A stretch of DNA of 64,000 nt from Paucibacter sp. KCTC 42545 (lineage in GTDB: Bacteria; Pseudomonadota; Gammaproteobacteria; Burkholderiales; Burkholderiaceae_C). The position numbers and the translations under genes are program-made. The notes under the pieces were generated by a model. That model made no database searches. It worked only from the letters and a program-made list of their open reading frames with translations, and had not been told where the DNA came from. Shown in pieces: positions 40,540-48,018 of the stretch. The stretch lies in NCBI RefSeq assembly GCF_001477625.1, contig NZ_CP013692.1, positions 248,001 through 312,000 on the forward strand. The letters run 5' to 3'. The stretch's first letter is position 1, and each line of letters begins with the position of its first letter.

Positions 40540-41049
40540 GTGAAACTGATCTCTTTGGCCTTGGCCCTGCTGTCCCTCTCGTCCATCACTGCGCAGGCCC
40601 AGGTGGCCACCGCTGCAGCAGTCCCGGCCAGCGCTGCTGCTTCTGCTGCGCTCAAGCCGGTCTACAACGAGCAAGCCGATGCGCGCGCCGAGCTCAACCA
40701 AGCCCTGGCCACGGCCAATGCGCAGAAGAAGAATGTGCTGGTGGTCTTCGGCGCCAACTGGTGCGGTGATTGCCGCGCCTTGGACAAGAAGATGAGCGAG
40801 GGCAGCTTGGCCGCGCACGTGTCTAAGCGCCTGGTGGTGCTGAAGGTGGATGTGGGCCGCTTCAATCGCAATACCGATCTGGCCCAGCAAATGGGCGTGC
40901 CGCTGAAGAAGGGCATTCCGGCCGCCGCCGTGTTGGGCCGCGACGGTGAGGTCATCAAGGCCACCGGCGGTGGTGAGTTGGCCGATGCCCGCAATATGGG
41001 TGATGAAGCGGTGCTGCGCGTCTTGCAGGGTCTGCACGCCAACCCCTGA
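40540..41049 (+). CDS. periplasmic thioredoxin-family protein
   Basis: 169 residues from GTG 40540, with TGAGG nine bases upstream. A signal peptide (1-20, cut after AQA) is followed by an Ala-rich linker and a thioredoxin fold. The active site is FGANWCGDCRALD (Cys75 and Cys78), and the cis-proline is in KKGIPAAAVLG. CGDC rather than CGPC suggests a redox potential unlike that of cytosolic thioredoxin. Similar proteins act as periplasmic disulfide reductases or copper/cytochrome chaperones, but nothing nearby selects one. Confidence 0.88.
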   Translation: MKLISLALALLSLSSITAQAQVATAAAVPASAAASAALKPVYNEQADARAELNQALATANAQKKNVLVVFGANWCGDCRALDKKMSEGSLAAHVSKRLVVLKVDVGRFNRNTDLAQQMGVPLKKGIPAAAVLGRDGEVIKATGGGELADARNMGDEAVLRVLQGLHANP

Positions 41050-41125
41050 CTGAGGGTTTAAGCGGCATGTGAATTCTTGGGGTCAAGTGTTGCCTTTTGG
41101 CGCGGGGTGGACTACCTTTCGCCTC

Positions 41126-41980
41126 ATGGCACGTCCTCCACGCATTGAGTTCCCTGGGGCGGTTTACCACCTCAGTTCCTGGTGTGAACCTGGCGTCCCG
41201 GCGTTTGCCGATGATGAGGACCGAGCGGCCTTTCTCGCCTTGCTGGCGCAGACCCTGCATCGCTTCGATGCGCAGCTCTTGTCCTACTGCCTGCTGCCCG
41301 ACCACTTTCATTTGCTGCTGTTCACCCGGCGCGGCAATCTGTCGCAGCTGATGCGGCATCTCTTGGGCGTCTACACCCAGCAGCATCACCTGCGCCATGG
41401 TGGCAGCGGCACGCTGTTCCACGGCCGCTTCAAGGCGGTGCTGGTCGACCGGGAAGTGCATCTGCTGGATACCTGCCGCTATATCGAATTGAACCCGCTT
41501 CGAATGGGGCTGGTGAAGGACCTGGCCCGTTGGCCTTGGTCCAGCTATCCGGCGCATGCCGGCTTGGTTGCCCTGCCGGAATGGCTGGAGGCCGATGGTC
41601 TGTGGGCTTTTGTGCTGGGCCGCGCCTTGAGCGGCGCCGCCGATCGGCGCCGTGCGGCAGAGCGTTATGCCAAATTGCAGGCCAGCGATGCCCAGCTGCG
41701 CTTGTGGCCTGGGCGTTTGCGCCAACAGATCTTTCTGGGCGACGAAGCCTTTGCGCGCCGCATGTTGGCGCAGGGCCGCCGCAGCCGCCCAGCAGCCAGC
41801 GCCAAGGCAGCGCCTGGGCAGTGGGCCGATTGGCTGGCGCGCAGCGACTCGCGCGAGCAGGCGCTTTACCAAGCTCACACCGAGGGTGGCATGAGCATGA
41901 GCGTGCTTGCGCAGACGCTGGGTCTGTCGGTCTCGCGGGTCAGCCGCTTGGTGGCTGCCTACGAGCGTGGACTGGGCTAA
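41126..41980 (+). CDS. REP-associated tyrosine transposase (RayT/TnpA-REP, Y1-HUH)
   Basis: 284 residues from ATG 41126. The N terminus PPRIEFPGAVYHLSS is typical of the REP-associated branch of IS200-like transposases. The HUH metal site is HFH (60-62), the catalytic tyrosine is Tyr119 in RYIELNPLRMGLV, and a C-terminal helix-turn-helix-like segment (MSVLAQTLGLSVSRVSRL) extends it. These enzymes cut single-stranded DNA at REP palindromes and are thought to spread them. All catalytic residues are intact. Three 124-base repeats with internal hairpins begin 97 bases after its stop and are its likely substrates. Confidence 0.9.
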   Translation: MARPPRIEFPGAVYHLSSWCEPGVPAFADDEDRAAFLALLAQTLHRFDAQLLSYCLLPDHFHLLLFTRRGNLSQLMRHLLGVYTQQHHLRHGGSGTLFHGRFKAVLVDREVHLLDTCRYIELNPLRMGLVKDLARWPWSSYPAHAGLVALPEWLEADGLWAFVLGRALSGAADRRRAAERYAKLQASDAQLRLWPGRLRQQIFLGDEAFARRMLAQGRRSRPAASAKAAPGQWADWLARSDSREQALYQAHTEGGMSMSVLAQTLGLSVSRVSRLVAAYERGLG

Positions 41981-42076
41981 GGGCTGAGTGCTTGCGGGCC
42001 TTTGGGCTTGTTGGCCTTCTCGGCGCCTTGCTCAGTGGGCCAGTTCAAGCTGCGCCGCCTGAAGTTGCGCCAAGCT

Positions 42077-42200
42077 CACGATCTGTCCCCGCCCGCTGTG
42101 GATAAGCGCGTGGGTAAGCTGCCCACAGCGGCCGCAAGTCATTGATATGACAAGGCTTTCAACACGCTGCTGCAAATTTGAGCACGGTGGGTAGATTGCC
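42077..42200 (+). repeat. RayT-associated 124-base repeat, copy 1
   Basis: First of three ungapped 124-base copies (CACGATCTGTCCCC... to ...GATTGCC), nearly identical to the others. It contains CTGTGG...CCACAG and GTGGG...CCCAC complementary pairs able to fold as a hairpin, and TGTGGATAA at 42097-42105, the complement of the DnaA-box consensus TTATCCACA. Weaker similarity with copy 3 continues about 50 bases further right. Confidence 0.9.
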
Positions 42201-42303
42201 TGATGGGCTTGGGTTGGCCCCTATGGAAGTACGTCTGCGCGTCAGTGCGCCAAGACGCCGCACAGTCAAAGGCGCTATTTCAGCGTTGGTTCCCCATCCG
42301 CTT

Positions 42304-42427
42304 CACGATCTGTCCCCGCCTGCTGTGGATAAGCGCGTGGGTAAGCTGCCCACAGCGGTCGTAAGTCATTGATCTGACGGGGATTTCAACGCGCTGCTGC
42401 AAATTTGAGCACGTTGGGTAGATTGCC
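42304..42427 (+). repeat. RayT-associated 124-base repeat, copy 2
   Basis: The second copy lies 227 bases after copy 1 and has the same hairpin pairs and DnaA-box-like TGTGGATAA (42324-42332). The roughly 100 bases between copies 1 and 2 include a decayed piece of the gene at 42740-43204 (compare CAGCGTTGGTTCCCCATCC with CAGCGTGGGTTCGCCGTCG). Confidence 0.9.
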
Positions 42428-42468
42428 CGCTGGGCTTGAAGTGGCGCAGAGGGAAGCGCATCCCTGAG

Positions 42469-42565
42469 TCAGTGTGTCAAGGCCTGAGTCGGGGTGGCCA
42501 AGGTGCCCAGCAGTTGGAAGCGCAATGCCAGCAGTGCTTCGCCGACGGCTTCCATCTGGCTTCCT
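42469..42565 (-). pseudogene. decayed duplicate of the 3' end of the gene at 42740-43204
   Basis: Read on the minus strand it encodes QMEAVGEALLALRFQLLGTLA followed directly by TPTQALTH (shown here in two parts). The intact gene has QMEADGEPTLELLFQLLGALA and, about 45 residues later, APTHALTH. The copy thus has point changes and an internal deletion and lacks the 5' part. It lies between repeat copies 2 and 3, as the intact 3' end lies beside copy 3, so gene end and repeat were duplicated together. Confidence 0.75.
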
Positions 42566-42573
42566 TTGCACTT

Positions 42574-42697
42574 CACGATCTGTCCCCGCCTGCTGTGGAT
42601 AAGCGCGTGGGTAAGCTGCCCACAGTGGTCGTAAGCCTTTGATCTGAACAGGGTTTCAATACGCTGCTGCAAATTTGAGCAGGGTGGGCAAGTTGCC
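42574..42697 (+). repeat. RayT-associated 124-base repeat, copy 3
   Basis: The third copy lies 270 bases after copy 2 and directly downstream of the minus-strand gene ending at 42740. It carries TGTGGATAA at 42594-42602 and the same hairpin pairs. It is slightly more diverged in its right half (CAAGTTGCC for TAGATTGCC). Confidence 0.9.
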
Positions 42698-42739
42698 CGC
42701 GGGGCATGCTGGTGCCCCTGATCGCAGTGCGGCTGGACG

Positions 42740-43204
42740 TCAGTGCGTCAGCGCGTGAGTCGGGGCGGCCAGTTCGGCTTCCACCCAGGCATCCTGGCTT
42801 TGTTCGCGGGCGCTGGCCAGTTGCTGGCACAACTCGAACACGCCCAGGTTGTCGCCGCCCTGCTGTTCGGGCATGGGCTGGCTGGCGATGTCGGCGGGCA
42901 GGTCGGCCAAGGCGCCCAGCAGTTGGAAAAGCAATTCCAGCGTGGGTTCGCCGTCGGCTTCCATCTGGCGCGCCAGTCCTAAGCTGCGGCAGAGATACCA
43001 GCAGGCTTGGGCGGCGTTATCGCAATGCGCTTGGTACAGCGCCTCGGTTTCCAGCGCGGCGCTGCGGGCGTTTTGCTCTTGCCGCTCGCGGGCTTGTTCG
43101 TCAATGCTCACGGCGGGATGCAGGCCTCGGCTGGCGTCGGCCAGCGGGCTGGCAATGTCCAAGACATGCTTGCCGCTCGCCCGTGATGTTGATTTGCTTG
43201 CCAT
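42740..43204 (-). CDS. hypothetical cytosolic protein, 154 residues
   Basis: No signal peptide, membrane segment or known motif is seen. After a basic leader (MASKSTSRASGKH) the chain is mostly helical (ARSAALETEALYQAHCDNAA; LELLFQLLGALADLPADIA), with a Gln/Glu-rich stretch (PMPEQQGGD) and a C terminus ending APTHALTH. The existence of decayed copies of its 3' end next to the downstream repeats suggests that it is the source gene of a local duplication. I do not recognise a function. Confidence 0.65.
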   Translation of the reverse strand: MASKSTSRASGKHVLDIASPLADASRGLHPAVSIDEQARERQEQNARSAALETEALYQAHCDNAAQACWYLCRSLGLARQMEADGEPTLELLFQLLGALADLPADIASQPMPEQQGGDNLGVFELCQQLASAREQSQDAWVEAELAAPTHALTH

Positions 43205-43350
43205 GATTCGCCTTTACTGCCGGAACCTTGCTGGAGTCCTGATCGTAGTCCCCGGGCCTGACGGCAAGCGCCCCGCAGATGAGGGGCGCCATCAAACCAG
43301 GGGCTCGACGCTGTGCAATTATCACGCTGCAAGGCCAAAACAAGGCTTTG

Positions 43351-44733
43351 TCAGCGCTTCTTGGTCGGGCGGGCCCAGCCGCTGATGGCGATTTGTTTGC
43401 CGCGCGCCACACTCAGCTCGCCGGCCGCCACCGTTTTGGTGATGGTGGAGCCGCCGCCAATCGTGGCGCCAGCGCCAATCGTCAGCGGCGCGATCAGCAC
43501 GCAGTTGGAGCCCACATGCACATCGGCGCCGATTTCCGTGCGGTGCTTGTTGGCGCCGTCGTAATTGGCGGTGATGGCGCCGGCGCCGTAGTTGACGCGC
43601 TCGCCCACGGTGGCGTCACCCAGATAAGCCAGGTGATTGGCCTTGGCGCCACGCGCCATGGTGCTGTTCTTGACCTCGACAAAGTTGCCGATGTGCACCT
43701 CGGGGCCCAGCTCGGCGCCGGGGCGCAGGCGTGCGAAGGGGCCGATCAGGGCGCCTTCGCCCACGGTGACGCCGAGCGCCTCGCCGTCGATATGGGTGAA
43801 CTCATGGATGCGCGCGCCGGCCTTGATATGGGCATTGCGAATCACGCAGTTGGCGCCCACGCGCACGCCGTCGCCCAGGGTGACCTGGCCTTCGAATACG
43901 CAGTTGATGTCGATTTCAACATCCTGGCCGCAAGTCAGGCTGCCGCGCAGATCGAAGCGGGCCGGGTCGGCCAAGCGCACGCCGGCGTCCATCAAGGTGA
44001 CGGCTTGCTGGCGCTGGAAGCGGCGCTCCAGGTCGGCCAGTTGCACGGGGCTGTTGACGCCCAGCACCTCGGTTTCATGGGCGGTCTTCACGCCCACCAC
44101 TGGCACGCCTTCGGCCACGGCCATGGCGACGATGTCGGTCAGGTAGAACTCGCCCTGGGCATTGTTATTGTTCAAGCGGCTGACCCAGCGCTTGAGCGCG
44201 GCGGTGGGCGCGGCCATGATGCCGGTGTAGCACTCGCGGATCAGGCGCTGCTCGGGGCTGGCGTCCTTGTGCTCGACGATGGCCTTGAGCGCCTCGCCCT
44301 CGCGGATGATGCGGCCATAGCCGGTGGGGTCGCTGTACTCGATGGTCAGGAGCACCAGCTTTTCGCCGCCACAGGCTTCGACCAGTTGGCGCGCGGTGCT
44401 GGTGGCGGTGAGCGGGGTGTCGCCGCTGAGAATCAAGGTGCTGCCGGCGACCTCATCGCCCAGCACGGGCACGGTTTGCTGAATCGCGTGGCCGGTGCCC
44501 AGCTGGGGCATCTGGCGCACAAAGGCGACGCCGGGGCTTCCGGCCACGGCGGCTTCAACTTGCTCGGCACCATGGCCGGTGATGATGATGCGCCGCTCAG
44601 CTGCCAAGGGGGCCGTGTTGTCCAGCACATGCTGCAGCAGGGCACGCCCGGCCAGCTTGTGCAAGACCTTGGGCAGGGTCGACTTCATGCGGGTGCCTTT
44701 GCCCGCGGCCATGATGACAATGTTCAGCGCCAT
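43351..44733 (-). CDS. glmU: bifunctional UDP-N-acetylglucosamine pyrophosphorylase / glucosamine-1-phosphate acetyltransferase
   Basis: 460 residues, normal for GlmU. The N-terminal uridyltransferase domain has VIMAAGKGTRMKSTLPKVLH-type wording with the nucleotide loop GKGTRM and LSGDTPL for the metal aspartate. After about residue 250 comes the left-handed beta helix of hexapeptide repeats (GDGVRVGANCVIRN, VGERVNYGAGAITANYDG) with the acetyltransferase histidine in the ATVGER/ANHLAYLG region. It makes UDP-GlcNAc for peptidoglycan and LPS. It lies near ttcA and folB on the same strand, a common Burkholderiales arrangement, here with a DUF4136 lipoprotein gene between. Confidence 0.97.
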   Translation of the reverse strand: MALNIVIMAAGKGTRMKSTLPKVLHKLAGRALLQHVLDNTAPLAAERRIIITGHGAEQVEAAVAGSPGVAFVRQMPQLGTGHAIQQTVPVLGDEVAGSTLILSGDTPLTATSTARQLVEACGGEKLVLLTIEYSDPTGYGRIIREGEALKAIVEHKDASPEQRLIRECYTGIMAAPTAALKRWVSRLNNNNAQGEFYLTDIVAMAVAEGVPVVGVKTAHETEVLGVNSPVQLADLERRFQRQQAVTLMDAGVRLADPARFDLRGSLTCGQDVEIDINCVFEGQVTLGDGVRVGANCVIRNAHIKAGARIHEFTHIDGEALGVTVGEGALIGPFARLRPGAELGPEVHIGNFVEVKNSTMARGAKANHLAYLGDATVGERVNYGAGAITANYDGANKHRTEIGADVHVGSNCVLIAPLTIGAGATIGGGSTITKTVAAGELSVARGKQIAISGWARPTKKR

Positions 44734-44777
44734 AGAAAAATCGCGACTCCAAGGATGAAGCCGCGATTATCACCGGC

Positions 44778-45449
44778 CTATTTGACAGGGCTGGGTGTGC
44801 CCACCAGCACCGACACCCGGCGTGGCTTGGGATCCACTTGCGGGAAGCCGCTCAGCGCGGCGCCGAACATGGCGCTGATCAGTTCCATATCGCCCTGGTT
44901 GTTGCCCTCGCTGCTGGCGCGGGCTTCAAACAGCGGCTCCAGGCTCTGGCGATCGCGCACCAGCAGGGCGACTGAGCGCTCAAAGCGCCGCTCCATCAGC
45001 ATCATGTCGCTGGGGCTGTAGAAGGGGTGGGCGCCGCGGCGTGGCCAGGCACCGGGCCCATAGCCATAGCGCCAGGCCGAGTAGCTGCCGTGCCAGCGCC
45101 ACCACAGCGGGTCGTCCCAGGGCGAGCGGTCTTGCGCATTGATGCGCACGCCCAGCGAGATGAGATAGTCCGCCGCCTTGGGGTCGCTGGCCTCGTTGAA
45201 GCCGGCTTTGCTGAGTGCGGCGCGGGCGCTGTCTTCGATGCGGCTTTGCAAATCAGCGCTGTCGCCGGCTTGCTGTTGCGAAGGCAGGCGGTCAAAGGTG
45301 TAGCTGCCGGGCTGGCGCGGAGCCGCCCAGCTGCCAAAGCTGGCCACTTCGGTGTTGAGGGTGTAAGTGCTGCTGCAGCCGCTCAGGCCCATCAGGGCGG
45401 TGGCGGCCAGCAGCGTCAGGCCACCTGCAAACAGACGACGTCGATTCAT
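44778..45449 (-). CDS. DUF4136 lipoprotein
   Basis: 223 residues from ATG 45449, with AGGAG nine bases upstream; a longer frame starts at 45482 without a ribosome site. The signal peptide ends in GLSGC (Cys25 lipidated). The DUF4136 pattern follows: YTFDRLP, IEDSARAALSKAGF, ADYLISLGVRI, and a Trp/Tyr-rich middle (WWRWHGSYSAWRYGYGPG). Proteins of this family are small periplasmic or outer-membrane lipoproteins without known function. It lies between ttcA and glmU on their strand. Confidence 0.85.
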   Translation of the reverse strand: MNRRRLFAGGLTLLAATALMGLSGCSSTYTLNTEVASFGSWAAPRQPGSYTFDRLPSQQQAGDSADLQSRIEDSARAALSKAGFNEASDPKAADYLISLGVRINAQDRSPWDDPLWWRWHGSYSAWRYGYGPGAWPRRGAHPFYSPSDMMLMERRFERSVALLVRDRQSLEPLFEARASSEGNNQGDMELISAMFGAALSGFPQVDPKPRRVSVLVGTPSPVK

Positions 45450-45556
45450 GTGCTTTTGCTCCTGTGCTCGCGATCCCAGCATTGTTGCGTGTCAGGGCGG
45501 TCAAGCCTTGACGCCCGGGCGAGTGTCGGATCGAGCGGCCAGAACAATTGACCAGA

Positions 45557-46525
45557 TCACTCGTCTTGCTTGGCCTCGCGCCGCACCGGGATCACGCTGC
45601 TGATGCTGGTCGTGGTGGGTGTGCCGCAGGCCTCGTCTTCGTCGAAGGCGATGTCGCCATTGGCATCGGGGTGGCCGGTGGCTTTGATGGTCTGGAAGGG
45701 GAATAGCTCGCGATCCATCATGTGCGAGGGCACGACCTTGCTCATGGCGGTGAACATATTCTCGACCCGGCCCGGGAACTTCTTCTCCCAGTCATTGATC
45801 ATGGCCTTGACCTGCACGCGCTGCAGGTTTTCCTGGCTGCCGCACAAATTGCACGGGATGATGGGGAACTCGCGATGCGCGGCCCAGCGCACCAGATCAG
45901 GCTCGGCCACATAGGCCAGCGGGCGGATCACCACATGTTGGCCGGTGTCGCTGACCAGCTTGGGCGGCATGCCCTTCATGCGCGCGCCGAAGAACATATT
46001 CAGCAAGAGCGTGACGATGATGTCGTCGCGGTGGTGGCCCAGCGCGATCTTGGTGGCACCCAACTCCGAAGCCACGCGGTAGAGATTGCCGCGGCGCAGG
46101 CGCGAGCACAGGCTGCAGGTGGTCTTGCCTTCGGGCACCAGGCGCTTGACGATGGAATAAGTGTCCTGCTCCTCGATGTGGAAGGGCACGCCACGACCTT
46201 TGAGGTATTCGGGCAGGATGTGCTCGGGGAAGCCGGGCTGCTTCTGGTCCAGATTGACGGCCACGATCTCGAAATTGATCGGCGCGCGCTGCTGCATATT
46301 CAGCAAGATGTCCAGCATGGCATAACTGTCTTTGCCGCCGGATAGGCAGACCATGACCTTGTCGCCCTCTTCGATCATGTTGTAGTCGGTGATCGCCTGG
46401 CCCACCTGGCGATGCAGGCGCTTGGACAGCTTGGTGATCTCGACGGACTGTTTTTTGTCCTTGTCCTTGGCCTCGGGGGCGCTGTCGACTTCAGGGGCGA
46501 GGGTGTTCATGTCGTTCATCTTCAT
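45557..46525 (-). CDS. ttcA: tRNA 2-thiocytidine(32) synthetase TtcA
   Basis: 322 residues from ATG 46525; the frame extends upstream only inside the neighbouring gene. The PP-loop is SGGKDS (about 60-65). The two CxxC motifs, CSLC and CNLC, hold the 4Fe-4S cluster typical of TtcA. GHHRDDI and the RPLAYVAE segment complete the family signature. The enzyme thiolates cytidine 32 of certain tRNAs using ATP and sulfide carried on the cluster. It starts five bases after the FAD/FolB fusion gene ends, so the two are co-transcribed. A DE-rich and TTTS-containing C-terminal tail is variable. Confidence 0.96.
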   Translation of the reverse strand: MKMNDMNTLAPEVDSAPEAKDKDKKQSVEITKLSKRLHRQVGQAITDYNMIEEGDKVMVCLSGGKDSYAMLDILLNMQQRAPINFEIVAVNLDQKQPGFPEHILPEYLKGRGVPFHIEEQDTYSIVKRLVPEGKTTCSLCSRLRRGNLYRVASELGATKIALGHHRDDIIVTLLLNMFFGARMKGMPPKLVSDTGQHVVIRPLAYVAEPDLVRWAAHREFPIIPCNLCGSQENLQRVQVKAMINDWEKKFPGRVENMFTAMSKVVPSHMMDRELFPFQTIKATGHPDANGDIAFDEDEACGTPTTTSISSVIPVRREAKQDE

Positions 46526-46530
46526 CTGAT

Positions 46531-47886
46531 TTACCACTGGCCGCATTCGGCGCTGATGGCGACTTGGCAGTCGGGGAATATTTCGAGCTTGGTCACTTTG
46601 ATGCGCACGCCCACCACGCCATGCAAGCTCATCAAGCGGGTGCAGAGCTTGCCCAGCAGGGCTTCGAGCAGGTCGGTGTGCTCGGCGGTGCATTCGTCAA
46701 TGATGATGGTGCGCACACGGCGGTAGTCCAGCACATGGCCGATATCGGCATCGCGCGAAACAATGGTCTGCGCGCCCAGATTGACCTCGGCATCGACCTG
46801 AATCGGCTGTGGCCCTTCGCGCTCAAAGTCCAGCACGCCGAGATTGGCGCCGAAGCGCAGGCCGGTGATGTGAATGATCTGGCGGTTGTTGCGGCGCAGG
46901 GTCAGCGGGGCTTGGCCTTCGCGCAGCGGGCGCAAAAACGCTTCGATGGCTTTGGCCGCCGCCACGCCATCGCCCAGTGCCGTTTGCACGCAGGGGTGCT
47001 GGTGGCCGCTGGCGTCGCCGGCCACGAAGAGGCCCAGGGGCGCAAAGCGCGGCTCGTCACGGAAGGGGTGCGAGGGCGCGGTAACGCCGGCGCGTTGCAG
47101 GGCGTCACCCACCAACAACCAGGCCTCGGGCGCGGCTTCGTAGCCCAGCAGCACGGCGACATGGTCGAAGCGCTCATCGCCATGCTCGCGCGAGTGCACC
47201 TGCACGCCGGTGGCGTCCGGCTGCAGCTGGCTGGGCAAGGGGCAGCGCGGGCGTTGGATGATTGCGGGCTGCAGCTTGTCCACCAAGCCTTGCTGGGCGC
47301 GCCAATCGCTGCGCGACCACAGCGTGACTTGGTGGCCGTGAGCCTGCAGGTAATGCGCGTTCTCGACCGCGTTGTCACCCCCGCCCAGCAGCAGGATGCG
47401 GCCCGGCGGCAAAGTGGCGCGTTGAGTCGTCAGCGCGATGGCATCGAGGATGCGGGTGTGCGCGCTGGCAAAGAAGAGTTCGGGCCGCAGCGGCTGCAGG
47501 CCGGTGGCCAATAGCAAGCTCTTGGCATGGATCTGCCGGCCATCGTCCAGGCGCAGCTGCCAGCCCTGGCCGTTGATCCAGTCGGCATGACTGAGCCGGC
47601 GCTGCAGGTAGAGCTGCAAGCCCGGCAAGGCACGGGTCTGCGCGGCATAGCGCTGGCCCAGCTCGGCCAAGGTGTCGCCGGGTGCGCCGAGCAGCCAATC
47701 CTGCGGGAATTGCAAGGCCTGCAGCGAGGCGCAAAGCTCGGCCTCGCGCTCAATCAGGGCCACGCGCAGGCCCAGCTGGCTCAGCCAGGAGGCGGCGCTG
47801 CAGCCCGCGGGGCCGCCGCCGATGATGGCGACGTCGACGCTGCTGGCAAGAGGGGTGTGGCCGTCGGCGGAGGCAAGCTGGGGCAT
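46531..47886 (-). CDS. fusion of FAD-dependent oxidoreductase and dihydroneopterin aldolase (FolB)
   Basis: 451 residues from ATG 47886. Residues about 17-322 are a two-dinucleotide-domain flavoprotein: FAD loop GGGPAGCSA (23-31), NAD(P) loop [10 protein letters not shown] (168-177) and the second FAD contact VAGDASG (288-294). The redox CxxC of thioredoxin reductase is absent, so it resembles ferredoxin-NADP reductase/TrxR-like proteins. Residues about 335-451 match FolB, with the expected glutamate (FERE, about 354-357), tyrosine (HVLDYRR, Tyr388) and lysine (KVTK, about 430-433) positions. FolB converts dihydroneopterin to 6-hydroxymethyl-dihydropterin in folate synthesis. folB before ttcA is usual in Burkholderiales; the flavoprotein half is not. 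Confidence 0.85.
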   Translation of the reverse strand: MPQLASADGHTPLASSVDVAIIGGGPAGCSAASWLSQLGLRVALIEREAELCASLQALQFPQDWLLGAPGDTLAELGQRYAAQTRALPGLQLYLQRRLSHADWINGQGWQLRLDDGRQIHAKSLLLATGLQPLRPELFFASAHTRILDAIALTTQRATLPPGRILLLGGGDNAVENAHYLQAHGHQVTLWSRSDWRAQQGLVDKLQPAIIQRPRCPLPSQLQPDATGVQVHSREHGDERFDHVAVLLGYEAAPEAWLLVGDALQRAGVTAPSHPFRDEPRFAPLGLFVAGDASGHQHPCVQTALGDGVAAAKAIEAFLRPLREGQAPLTLRRNNRQIIHITGLRFGANLGVLDFEREGPQPIQVDAEVNLGAQTIVSRDADIGHVLDYRRVRTIIIDECTAEHTDLLEALLGKLCTRLMSLHGVVGVRIKVTKLEIFPDCQVAISAECGQW

Positions 47887-48018
47887 GGGGCGGGTGTGGG
47901 AACTGAATCGGCAATTATCCCAGGCTGGGGCCCTTGCGCTTGCCGCTAGGATGACGGCCCCTGAATGCGCGCCAAAAACTGCCGCAAGACCACTGCCAAC
48001 TGACAAGGAAATTGGCTC

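Noticed and set aside
40443..40540. Short plus-strand peptide starting MEFFQQSLDELERHW between the DUF808 and thioredoxin-like genes
   Set aside because: The wording is protein-like and it begins at an ATG overlapping the DUF808 start, but there is no ribosome site, and after about 30 codons it runs into the other frame of the thioredoxin gene without a stop. At best a remnant; not enough to call.
42077..42697. CRISPR array
   Set aside because: Only three units, each 124 bases with unequal gaps of about 100-150 bases that contain gene fragments; no short regular repeats or spacers and no cas genes.
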